Origin: Scatosoma sp045658805 | GTDB lineage: Bacteria; Bacillota; Clostridia; Christensenellales; Borkfalkiaceae | Direction: 5' to 3' | DNA length: 40,976 nt | Assembly: GCA_045658805.1 (NCBI GenBank) | Contig: JAZOVQ010000039.1 | Span: 1-40,976 of the forward strand | The notes under the pieces: model-generated | Databases searched by the model: none | The model's input: only the letters and a program-made list of their open reading frames with translations | Told to the model about the DNA's origin: nothing | Part shown: positions 33,808 to 40,976 of the stretch, piece after piece | How the letters are laid out: each line of letters begins with the position of its first letter | Position numbering within the stretch: position 1 is the stretch's first letter | Made by a program: the position numbers and the translations under genes

Positions 33808-35592
33808 ATGATAGAAAGAAAAGACGTAGATCCTTCTTTGCAATGGAAACGCTCGGACGTTTTTGAAAACGACGAGGCGTGGGACGCGGAATATAAAGCG
33901 GTGGAAACGGAATATTCCAATTACGATTTCAGTGCGTTTAAAGGCAAGCTTGGCGATAAACAAACGTTGTTAAATTGCTTGACGCTTTGCGACACTATCG
34001 AACGCCGCTTGGAAAAATTGTATTTGTATGCAAACATTTCGCACGACCAAGACGTACGCGTGGCAAAATATACTTCCGCGCTTGCTATGGTAACGGCGTT
34101 GTTTTCCAAGGTGTTTGCAGGCTTGTCCTTCGTGGAACCCGAATTGACGGCGTTGCCCGAAGAACGTTTAAACGCCTTTATTGCCGATCCCGATTTTGCA
34201 GCCTACGATTATAAATTGAGCAAAGTTGCCAAAGCAAAAGCGCACGTTTTAAGCGAAGCGGAAGAGAAAATTCTCACCCTCGGCAGTGACGTTATGGGGG
34301 ATTTCCAAAGCGTATTTTCTATGCTCAACAATGCCAATTTGAACTTGCCCAAGGCAACGTTAAACGGCGAAGAAATGCAAATGAGCCACGGTATGTACGG
34401 CGTTGTTTTGCATACGGGCAGTGCAGAAGAAAGAAAGGATTGGTTTGAAAAATATTATCAAGCATATATCAATTTAATTGATACCATTACGCAAACGTAC
34501 GCAAGCAACGTAAAGAAAGACGTATTTTATAAAACGGTTAGAAAATACGGCAGCTGTATGGAGATGGCAATGGCAGGCGAGGACGTAAACCCCGTTGTGT
34601 ACGAAAACTTGATTGAAGCGGTACACGGCGCGTTGCCTGCTATGCACCAATACATTTCCTTGCGTAAGGAAGTTTTGGGCTTGCCCGAACAGCACTTGTA
34701 CGATTTGTTCTTGCCGTTGGTGGAAGATTCGGATATCAAGCTTCCCTTTGAAGAAGCGTACAATTTGGTAATTGAAGGTCTTGCGCCCTTGGGTGAAGAT
34801 TATCAAGCGCTTTTGCGCAAAGCCAAGGAGGAACGCTGGATTGACGTTTGCGAAAACGAAGGCAAGCGTTGCGGCGCGTATTCGGCAGGTATTTACGACG
34901 CGCACCCTTACGTTTTGCTCAATTATCAACAAACGACCAACGAAGTGTTTACCATTGCCCACGAAATGGGACATGCAATGCATTCGTATAAATCGGTACA
35001 AGCGCAACCGTACGCAAAGGCAAGCTATACCATTTTCCTTGCGGAAATTGCCAGCACCGTAAACGAAGTGTTGCTCTTAAAGCACCTCTATAAAAATTCT
35101 ACGGATAAAAATTTGAAGAAATATCTTCTCAATTATTATATGGACAGCTTCCGCGCGACCTTGTTCCGTCAAACGCAGTTTGCCGAATTTGAACAGCTTG
35201 CGCACGCCAAAGCGGAAGCCGGCGAAGCGTTGACTAAGGATAGTTTAAACGAAACCTATTACGCTTTGAATAAGCAATATTACGGCGACGGCATTGTGCA
35301 CGACGAACAAATCGCGTACGAATGGGCAAGAATTCCTCATTTTTACAGCGCATTCTACGTATACAAATACGCAACGGGTATCATTTCGGCAATCTCTATC
35401 GTTAAGCGTATCTTGACGGAAGGGGCGCCAGCGGTGAAAGATTATTTTGCATTCCTTTCGGCAGGCGGTTGCGAAGACCCCGTTTCCATTTTGAAAAAGG
35501 CAGGCGTCGATTTGACGACCAAAGCGCCTTTCGAAGCGGCAATGGAAGAATTTAAAAATACGTTGGAAGAATTTAAATCTTTGCTCGATTGA
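33808..35592 (+). CDS. pepF: oligoendopeptidase F
   Basis: A 594-residue M3B zinc metallopeptidase that cleaves short peptides in the cytoplasm. Zinc ligands are H385 and H389 in AHEMGH, with E386 catalytic, and E413 in LAEIAS. Length matches the family (about 600). No signal peptide. AAAGGAAAG lies somewhat far (about 14 bases) from the ATG. It follows the tandem 85-bp units and precedes dnaB by 24 bp. Confidence 0.95.
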   Translation: MIERKDVDPSLQWKRSDVFENDEAWDAEYKAVETEYSNYDFSAFKGKLGDKQTLLNCLTLCDTIERRLEKLYLYANISHDQDVRVAKYTSALAMVTALFSKVFAGLSFVEPELTALPEERLNAFIADPDFAAYDYKLSKVAKAKAHVLSEAEEKILTLGSDVMGDFQSVFSMLNNANLNLPKATLNGEEMQMSHGMYGVVLHTGSAEERKDWFEKYYQAYINLIDTITQTYASNVKKDVFYKTVRKYGSCMEMAMAGEDVNPVVYENLIEAVHGALPAMHQYISLRKEVLGLPEQHLYDLFLPLVEDSDIKLPFEEAYNLVIEGLAPLGEDYQALLRKAKEERWIDVCENEGKRCGAYSAGIYDAHPYVLLNYQQTTNEVFTIAHEMGHAMHSYKSVQAQPYAKASYTIFLAEIASTVNEVLLLKHLYKNSTDKNLKKYLLNYYMDSFRATLFRQTQFAEFEQLAHAKAEAGEALTKDSLNETYYALNKQYYGDGIVHDEQIAYEWARIPHFYSAFYVYKYATGIISAISIVKRILTEGAPAVKDYFAFLSAGGCEDPVSILKKAGVDLTTKAPFEAAMEEFKNTLEEFKSLLD

Positions 35593-35616
35593 TAAACACA
35601 TAAAGGGAGAAAAATT

Positions 35617-37119
35617 ATGGCAAATGAAGTGAATGCGATGCCCTATAACAGAGATGCCGAAATGGCGCTTCTTGGGTGTATTCTCATTGACAATGAAATA
35701 GCGGCGGATATCGTAGATAAGCTTAGCGAGGACGATTTTTATCAAGAATCGCATAAGTATATTTTGCGCGCAATGCAAGCGGTATTCAACAGCCGAAAAC
35801 CTGTCGATTTGGTTACGGTTGCCGACCAGCTTGAAAGCGAGGGAAGCCTTGAAAAAGCAGGCGGTATCGTATATCTTACCGACCTTACGCAAATTACGCC
35901 GTCGGCGGCAAATTACAAATCCTATCACGAAATTATTTCCCGTGATAGCCTTAACCGCCGTTTGATCCGCGCGTCGAGAAAAATTATCGAAGCGTCCATG
36001 AAAAGCACGGACGAATCCTCGGCGCTTGCGTTTGCGGAAAAGAGTATTTACGACATTTCCAAACAAACGGAAAGATCGTCTTTGCTCGGTATGGACGACG
36101 GGGATATTATCGGGGAAGTATTGCACAAATTTGAAATGTTGCAATCCGATCCCACTTCCTTTAAGGGGATTCCTACGGGGTTCAAGCGTTTGGATAAAAT
36201 GACCAACGGGTTGCAACCCTCGGCGCTTATTGTCCTTGCAGCCCGTCCTGGTATGGGTAAAACTTCGCTTGCAATGAACCTTGTAGAAAACGCGTCCTTG
36301 CGTGCAGGAAAGACCTGTGCCGTATTCTCGCTCGAAATGCCGAGATCGGAAATTGTACAGCGTTTGATTTGTTCGTATGCAAACGTGAGCATGGGTAAAG
36401 CGCTTTCGGGCGAACTTAGCGCGAAGGAATGGAAAAAGCTTATGCTTGCCAGCGACCAATTGAAAAAGAGCAATATTTATATTGACGATTCGTCCAGAGT
36501 AACGCCTGCGGAAATTTTGTCCAAGTGCCGTCGTTTAAAGACGACCAAGGGCGGCGTGGATTTAATCATGATCGACTATATCCAGCTTATGTCCAGCGGT
36601 GATTCGAAAATGGCAGGCAGCGAAAACAGACAACAAGAAATTGCGTCCATTACTCGTGATTTGAAGATTATGGCAAAGGAATTGCAAGTGCCCGTTATCG
36701 CGCTTTCTCAGCTTAGACGTATTCAATCGAAAGAACCGCAGCTTTCCGACCTTCGTGAATCGGGTGCTATCGAGCAAGACGCGGATATCGTAATGTTCAT
36801 TAACCGTCCCGAAGCGTTGGCAACCGCGGAAGAATTGGCTACGGGTAAGGTGGTCAAAGGCGCAGCCGAATTGATTTTGGCGAAACACAGAGCAGGTGAA
36901 CAGGGCAGAGTGTCCTTGAAGTTCATCGGCGAATGCACCAAGTTCGTGGACGTGGACGAGCAAAACCGCGAGGACGAACCGCCCGAATATACTACGGCGC
37001 CGCCTCCCAGTTACGATTACGACGAGGAATACGTTGCGCCTGACGACGATTATATTCCGCCCGAACCGCCTATGCGCAAAAGCGATTTGAAGGCGGCGGA
37101 CGACGAAATGCCTTTTTAA
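35617..37119 (+). CDS. dnaB: replicative DNA helicase DnaB
   Basis: A 500-residue hexameric helicase that unwinds the replication fork. The N-terminal domain (NRDAEMALLGCIL) is followed by the RecA-like motor with Walker A RPGMGKTS at 210-217, a Walker B-type MIDYIQLM, and DLRESGAIEQDAD. The usual core ends near residue 450. A further tail of about 45 residues is rich in Pro, Asp and Tyr and ends DDEMPF, like the C-terminal tip of single-strand-binding protein (DDDIPF). AGGGAG precedes the ATG. It is 24 bp after pepF. Confidence 0.97.
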   Translation: MANEVNAMPYNRDAEMALLGCILIDNEIAADIVDKLSEDDFYQESHKYILRAMQAVFNSRKPVDLVTVADQLESEGSLEKAGGIVYLTDLTQITPSAANYKSYHEIISRDSLNRRLIRASRKIIEASMKSTDESSALAFAEKSIYDISKQTERSSLLGMDDGDIIGEVLHKFEMLQSDPTSFKGIPTGFKRLDKMTNGLQPSALIVLAARPGMGKTSLAMNLVENASLRAGKTCAVFSLEMPRSEIVQRLICSYANVSMGKALSGELSAKEWKKLMLASDQLKKSNIYIDDSSRVTPAEILSKCRRLKTTKGGVDLIMIDYIQLMSSGDSKMAGSENRQQEIASITRDLKIMAKELQVPVIALSQLRRIQSKEPQLSDLRESGAIEQDADIVMFINRPEALATAEELATGKVVKGAAELILAKHRAGEQGRVSLKFIGECTKFVDVDEQNREDEPPEYTTAPPPSYDYDEEYVAPDDDYIPPEPPMRKSDLKAADDEMPF

Positions 37120-37128
37120 GTTTAGATT

Positions 37129-38157
37129 ATGAAAACGGAAATTAAACAAATCACTCCCCAAACGTTGGCGGAAGCGAAAAAAATTATAGAAAGCGGCGGC
37201 GTTGTGGCAATGCCTACCGAAACGGTGTACGGCTTGGGCGGCAATGCCTTTGACGATAGCGCCGTACAAAAAATTTTCGAAATAAAAGGACGTCCTAACG
37301 ACAATCCCTTGATTGCGCACGTCCATTCTGATTATGATTTGTCAAAGATTATTGATTTTGATCCGCCGTATGCGAAAAAATTGCGCGAGGCGTTTTTACC
37401 CGGTCCGCTTACCCTTGTCTATCCATCGACGGGAAAAGTGAGCCAATACGTTTCCTGCGGTTTGCAAACGTTGGCGGTACGCATTCCCTCGCACGAGGGA
37501 GCGCAGGCGTTTTTACGCGCGGTGGATATGCCCATCGTTGCACCCAGCGCCAATCTTTCCAAGCACGTTAGTCCCACTTCGGCGGCGCACGTGTATGAGG
37601 ATTTTGAGGGAAAAATTCCACTCATTTTGGACGGCGGTGTTTGCGACGGCGGTATCGAAAGCACCGTTTGCGACGTGACGGGGGACATTCCCGTAATACT
37701 CCGTCCAGGGTTGATTACAAGAGAAATGATAGCCGAGGTCGTGGGGGACTGCGGTGAATACGTACCCGATTTAAAATCGGGCGAAAGGGTGAAAAGCCCG
37801 GGCGTACTGTATAAACATTACGCGCCGCGTTGCCAAACTATGTTGTTTGCGCAAGCGGACTTGGAAAATGCTATGGCAGAGCTCGCAAAACAACGCGCCC
37901 AAAACAAGCGCGTGGCGGTGCTTTGCGAAAGCGGATTGCTGCCTTTGTTCGAGCAGGCAGGCGCAATTGCGTTGGATTTTGGTAAAACGGAATCGGAAAT
38001 GGCGCATCGTTTATACGAATTGCTTAGAGAAGCGGAGAAAATTTGCGACGTACTCATTACCATTGAGCCTTCCAAAACGGGGGGCGTCATGACGGGCGTT
38101 TTGAACCGTTTGCGTAAGGCGTGTACGTCGGTGGACGTACCGCACAATAGCATTTAA
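37129..38157 (+). CDS. L-threonylcarbamoyladenylate synthase (Sua5/YwlC)
   Basis: A 342-residue protein making threonylcarbamoyl-AMP from threonine, bicarbonate and ATP for the t6A37 modification of ANN-decoding tRNAs. The YrdC domain spans about 10-200 (MPTETVYGLGGNAF, KGRPNDNPLI, RIPSHEGAQ, SANLSKHVSPT), followed by the SPGVLYKHYAP linker and a Sua5 C-terminal domain to the end, so it is the long Sua5 form. It begins nine bases after dnaB stops with no Shine-Dalgarno, which suggests coupling to dnaB translation. Sua5 followed by an arginine-phosphatase-like gene and rpiB matches the B. subtilis ywlC-ywlE-ywlF order. Confidence 0.95.
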   Translation: MKTEIKQITPQTLAEAKKIIESGGVVAMPTETVYGLGGNAFDDSAVQKIFEIKGRPNDNPLIAHVHSDYDLSKIIDFDPPYAKKLREAFLPGPLTLVYPSTGKVSQYVSCGLQTLAVRIPSHEGAQAFLRAVDMPIVAPSANLSKHVSPTSAAHVYEDFEGKIPLILDGGVCDGGIESTVCDVTGDIPVILRPGLITREMIAEVVGDCGEYVPDLKSGERVKSPGVLYKHYAPRCQTMLFAQADLENAMAELAKQRAQNKRVAVLCESGLLPLFEQAGAIALDFGKTESEMAHRLYELLREAEKICDVLITIEPSKTGGVMTGVLNRLRKACTSVDVPHNSI

Positions 38158-38186
38158 AAAATACGAAAGAAGGGGGCAGGTACGAG

Positions 38187-38810
38187 ATGAAAGCAACAAA
38201 AAACAAAAAAATAGTGTTTGTTTGCACAGGCAATACCTGTCGCTCGCCTATGGCGGAAGTATTGTTGAAGGTGGAGTTGAAACAGCGAAAATGGAAAGGT
38301 TTTTCCGTTTGCTCGGCAGGCATTAAGGCGCAAAGGGGGGACGGTATCAATCCCAAATCAGCGCAAACGTTGATAGAGCACGGTTACGAAGTGAAAACTT
38401 TTTCCGCAACGCCGTTGACCGCAAGGACGATTAAGGACGCTTTTGCCGTCGTTTGTATGACGGAAGCGCAACGAGATTTCTTAATGGATATGCGTTGGAG
38501 TGTGCTTCGCAAAGCAGGCGAGGAAAATATTGAAAACAACGTCTATTCCTTTGCGGAAATTACGGGATACGAAGTGTTAGACCCCTACGGCAGGGATTTG
38601 GAATGCTATCGTTACGTATTCCAGCTTTTGTCGGCAGGCATTCCCGTATTGATAGAAAAGTTGCGCTTGGAAGCGTACGCACAGTTACCTGCGCCAAGAA
38701 AACCGCGTGCAACAAAATCCAAAACTACGGCTTCGGCTACGCCCAAAAAGCGTGGCAGACCGAAGAAAGACAAGCAGGTTGAACAAATTGGTATCGACAG
38801 TTTGTTGTAG
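38187..38810 (+). CDS. low-molecular-weight phosphatase, arginine-phosphatase (YwlE) type, with AT-hook-like tail
   Basis: A 207-residue protein. Residues 8-160 form the phosphatase: P-loop CTGNTCRS with C13 and R19, and the general acid D132 in DPYGRD. The Thr after GN in the loop matches YwlE, where it favours phosphoarginine over phosphotyrosine; activity is inferred. Family members are about 150 residues, so the last 45 are an addition: basic, Ser/Thr/Pro-rich, with KRGRPKK at 188-194, an AT-hook core (RGRP) expected to bind the minor groove of AT-rich DNA. The start is 29 bases after sua5. Confidence 0.88.
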   Translation: MKATKNKKIVFVCTGNTCRSPMAEVLLKVELKQRKWKGFSVCSAGIKAQRGDGINPKSAQTLIEHGYEVKTFSATPLTARTIKDAFAVVCMTEAQRDFLMDMRWSVLRKAGEENIENNVYSFAEITGYEVLDPYGRDLECYRYVFQLLSAGIPVLIEKLRLEAYAQLPAPRKPRATKSKTTASATPKKRGRPKKDKQVEQIGIDSLL

Positions 38811-38842
38811 GTTTCACACCTAAAAATAAGGAGAGAAAAGTT

Positions 38843-39295
38843 ATGAAAATTGCTATTGCATGCGACCATGGTGGCCTCAATTTAAAAAAATCCGTTATGG
38901 CGTACTTGGAAAAACTTGGTCACGAATACGTTGATTTCGGTACGTATACGAACGATTCTTGCGATTATCCCGATTTCGCTTTGGCGGCGGCGGAAAGCGT
39001 TGCTAAGGGCGAATGTGACCGCGGTATCGTGGTATGCTCGTCGGGTATCGGTGTGTCTATCGTTGCCAACAAAGTGCCGGGGATTCGTTGCGCGCATTGC
39101 CACGACGTCTATTGCGCGAAATACACTCGTTATCACAACGACGCCAACATGATTGCGTTTGGCGAAAAAGTAATCGGCGTAGGTCTAATGGAAGAAATGG
39201 TACACGCCTTTTTAACTTGCGAATACGAGGGGGGCGAACGCCACGACCGCCGTATCGCAAAAATCAAAGCCATTGAAGAAAAATATTGTAAATAA
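38843..39295 (+). CDS. rpiB: ribose-5-phosphate isomerase B
   Basis: A 150-residue enzyme interconverting ribose-5-phosphate and ribulose-5-phosphate. The catalytic base C65 lies in CSSGIG, and H98 in HNDANM fits the ring-opening histidine. ACDHGG near the start is characteristic of the RpiB/LacAB group; the position after the phosphatase gene supports RpiB over a galactose-6-phosphate isomerase subunit. AAGGAGAG precedes the ATG. Confidence 0.95.
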   Translation: MKIAIACDHGGLNLKKSVMAYLEKLGHEYVDFGTYTNDSCDYPDFALAAAESVAKGECDRGIVVCSSGIGVSIVANKVPGIRCAHCHDVYCAKYTRYHNDANMIAFGEKVIGVGLMEEMVHAFLTCEYEGGERHDRRIAKIKAIEEKYCK

Positions 39296-39314
39296 ACCAA
39301 AGGGAGATAAAACT

Positions 39315-39968
39315 ATGGAACAGCTTGAATTTTACAACAATCCGAAATTTCACCACGTACAACACCCATTGCTTGAACACAAGCTTGCTCTTTTGCGTGA
39401 CGTCAATACGCAAACCAAGCAATTTAGCGAGTTAGTAGAAGAAATTGCAATGCTTGAAACGTACGAAGCGACCAAGGATTTGGCGTTGGAAGAAGTGGAC
39501 GTACAAACGCCGCTTGAAGTGGCGAAATGTCAAATGGTTTCGGGTAAAGCCGTAGGTATCGTGCCCATTTTGCGCGCAGGCTTGGGTATGGTTTCGGGTG
39601 TGCAAAAGTTAATCCCCAATGCAAAAATCGGACATATCGGTCTTTATCGTGACCACGACACGCACGAACCTGTGGAATATTATTGCAAATTGCCCGCAGA
39701 TGCGGAAATGCGTACGTTGATTGTTGTCGATCCCATGCTTGCAACGGGCGGCAGCGCGTCGGACGCTATTACAATGATTAAGAAAAGAGGCGTTACCAAA
39801 ATCAAGCTTTGCTGTATCGTAAGCGCGCCTGAGGGGATTCGCCGTATTCTTGCCGATCACCCTGACGTTGATTTGTACGTGGCGTCGGTGGATAGATGCT
39901 TAAACGAAAACTGCTACATTTTGCCTGGGCTCGGTGACGCAGGGGATAGATTGTTCGGCACAAAATAA
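39315..39968 (+). CDS. upp: uracil phosphoribosyltransferase
   Basis: A 217-residue salvage enzyme converting uracil and PRPP to UMP. The PRPP loop VVDPMLATGGSA and the earlier ILRAGLGM segment are diagnostic; the uracil-binding YILPGLGDAGDR is at the C-terminus. AGGGAG lies just before the ATG at 39315; the frame extends 14 codons upstream into rpiB but without a site. It is the fourth gene of the sua5 cluster. Confidence 0.97.
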   Translation: MEQLEFYNNPKFHHVQHPLLEHKLALLRDVNTQTKQFSELVEEIAMLETYEATKDLALEEVDVQTPLEVAKCQMVSGKAVGIVPILRAGLGMVSGVQKLIPNAKIGHIGLYRDHDTHEPVEYYCKLPADAEMRTLIVVDPMLATGGSASDAITMIKKRGVTKIKLCCIVSAPEGIRRILADHPDVDLYVASVDRCLNENCYILPGLGDAGDRLFGTK

Positions 39969-40008
39969 GTGAAAAACGCCCGTAATGGGCGCAAAAAGGA
40001 AAGAAAAA

Positions 40009-40716
40009 ATGAGAAAAATCATAGCGATTGGCGGTGGGGAGCTTCGTGAAAGAACTACGCTGAAAATTGACGAATATATTGCCAAGCTTGCAAAAGAGCG
40101 CGCAGGGGAAAACAGAGCCAACGCTTTGTTTCTTCCCACAGCCAGCCATGATTATATGCCTTATTATAACACGTTCCATAAGGTATACACAGGGGTGTTC
40201 AATATCAAACCGGACGTTGCGTTGACTGTATTTAAAGAAGTGGATATGGAAAAAATGCGCGCGAAGTTTGAAAAAGCGGACGTAATTTACGTTGGCGGCG
40301 GCGACACTGTATTCATGATGGAAAGCTGGAAAAAATCGGGTTTGTTGCCTTTGATAAAAGATGCGTACGAGCGCGGCGTTATTCTCGCAGGGCTGTCCGC
40401 AGGCGCAATTTGTTGGTTTTCGGATATCTATACCGACTCGGCGTATGCAGAGCCGTCGGACGGGGAAAAATATGCAATGTACAAGGGTTTGGGCTGGATA
40501 AACGGCACAATTTCTCCGCATTATGGCGAAAGAATGCTTGACTTCGATAAAATTGTATGTTATAATTACGATTGTGCTTACGGGGTGGAAAACGACGCGG
40601 CAATTGTGTTGGAAGACGAGGAAATTGTTGGAAGTGTAACAAGCGGCGGCAAGGCTTGGAAACTGGAGCGTAAGCAAGGGGAATTGGTAAAGACGGAAGT
40701 TATTTCGTGTTTATAA
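40009..40716 (+). CDS. peptidase S51 family protein (peptidase E-like)
   Basis: A 235-residue cytoplasmic serine peptidase family member; the classical enzyme cleaves N-terminal Asp dipeptides. The nucleophile is S130 in AGLSAGA, preceded by YVGGGDT near 94-100 and followed by SPHYGER. The ATG at 40009 follows AAAGGAAAG; eight codons upstream are open but lack a site. A CGCCC/GGGCG hairpin at 39977-39991 separates it from upp without a T run. Confidence 0.88.
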   Translation: MRKIIAIGGGELRERTTLKIDEYIAKLAKERAGENRANALFLPTASHDYMPYYNTFHKVYTGVFNIKPDVALTVFKEVDMEKMRAKFEKADVIYVGGGDTVFMMESWKKSGLLPLIKDAYERGVILAGLSAGAICWFSDIYTDSAYAEPSDGEKYAMYKGLGWINGTISPHYGERMLDFDKIVCYNYDCAYGVENDAAIVLEDEEIVGSVTSGGKAWKLERKQGELVKTEVISCL

Positions 40717-40717
40717 A

Positions 40718-40850
40718 TAGCGGATGGACGAACGATTGTCCGCCTCGGAGTTTACGGTTTCTCCGTGTAAAAGTTAAAAAATTAGCGGATTAGCTTAATT
40801 GCCCGCCTCGGTGTTAATAGTTCTCACCGAGAAAAAAGTGAAAAGAACGC
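40718..40850. repeat. two imperfect hairpin units before tRNA-Leu
   Basis: Units beginning TAGCGGAT at 40718 and 40783 each continue to CCGCCTCGG (40740 and 40803) and then a second hairpin: CGGAG/CTCCG in the first, CTCGGTG/CACCGAG in the second. The offset is 63-65 bp. Each starts with GCGGA like the tRNA-Leu acceptor that follows. A run of A after the last hairpin would give a terminator only on the reverse strand. Confidence 0.6.
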
Positions 40851-40855
40851 AATAA

Positions 40856-40940
40856 GCGGACGTGGCGAAACTGGCAGACGCGCAGGTTTCAGGTTCCTGT
40901 GGGTAACACCGTGTGGGTTCAAATCCCTTCGTCCGCACCA
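40856..40940 (+). tRNA. tRNA-Leu (anticodon CAG), CCA encoded
   Basis: Acceptor GCGGACG pairs with CGTCCGC, followed by A and CCA. The anticodon arm CAGGT-TTCAGGT-TCCTG gives CAG, with a T-T mismatch at the loop base. A class II variable arm and a T-arm with GGTTCAAAT are present, for 85 nt in all. The last 36 bases of the window after it show no feature. Confidence 0.94.
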
Positions 40941-40976
40941 AATAAGAACGCAGAATCGGATACAATTATTTGTGCC

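Noticed and set aside
35245..36459. 404-codon reverse frame
   Set aside because: It spans pepF and dnaB in antisense with no recognisable domain.

Overview
The window reads as a chromosomal segment of an uncultured, probably gut-associated Clostridia (Bacillota). Support: a type III glutamine synthetase, DnaD-type replication protein, DUF951, UPF0237/UPF0210 pair, a Sua5 - arginine phosphatase - RpiB - Upp gene order like Bacillus subtilis ywlC-ywlE-ywlF...upp, AGGAGG-type ribosome binding sites, and a BspA-like surface protein. TGA is used as a normal stop. A Christensenellales-like lineage is my guess only.

Layout. 1-1.46 kb is a decayed accessory patch: an alpha-L-fucosidase with an in-frame stop, the C-terminal scrap of a DUF4143 ATPase, and a piece resembling a tRNA 3' end with a terminator. 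1.5-9.1 kb carries a secondary alcohol dehydrogenase and a 1962-residue lipoprotein built from collagen-like triplets, eight 39-residue Cys/His repeats and BspA leucine-rich repeats. 9.2-18.3 kb has an O-antigen-ligase-like membrane protein, a reverse-strand glnN-nadE nitrogen operon with a leader terminator, and a two-gene acyl-CoA dehydratase activase system. 18.4-21.1 kb has a Na/Pi cotransporter-family gene behind a probable yybP-ykoY (Mn2+) riboswitch, and a QueG-like iron-sulfur protein. 21.1-21.7 kb is a hairpin-rich noncoding block next to tRNA-Ser(GGA). 21.8-23.5 kb (reverse) is a DnaD-domain protein that ends in a DnaC/DnaI-like zinc module. From 23.8 kb to the end nearly everything is forward: sbcD-sbcC, a hydrolase-like protein lacking the nucleophile, DUF951-lepB, degV, a membrane protein, ACT protein-UPF0210, pepF, dnaB, sua5, an arginine-phosphatase-like protein, rpiB, upp, a peptidase E, and tRNA-Leu(CAG).

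The housekeeping genes are conventional. The unusual material is in the seams and protein ends: a 16-base motif repeated in three intergenic gaps, a 13-base dyad placed identically over two -35 boxes, an 85-bp tandem noncoding duplication, the tRNA-Ser hairpin array with a copy of the tRNA 3' end, an SSB-like tail on DnaB, an AT-hook tail on the phosphatase, and an SbcC without the zinc hook. I found no CRISPR array, no intact transposase or integrase, and no clear defence system.
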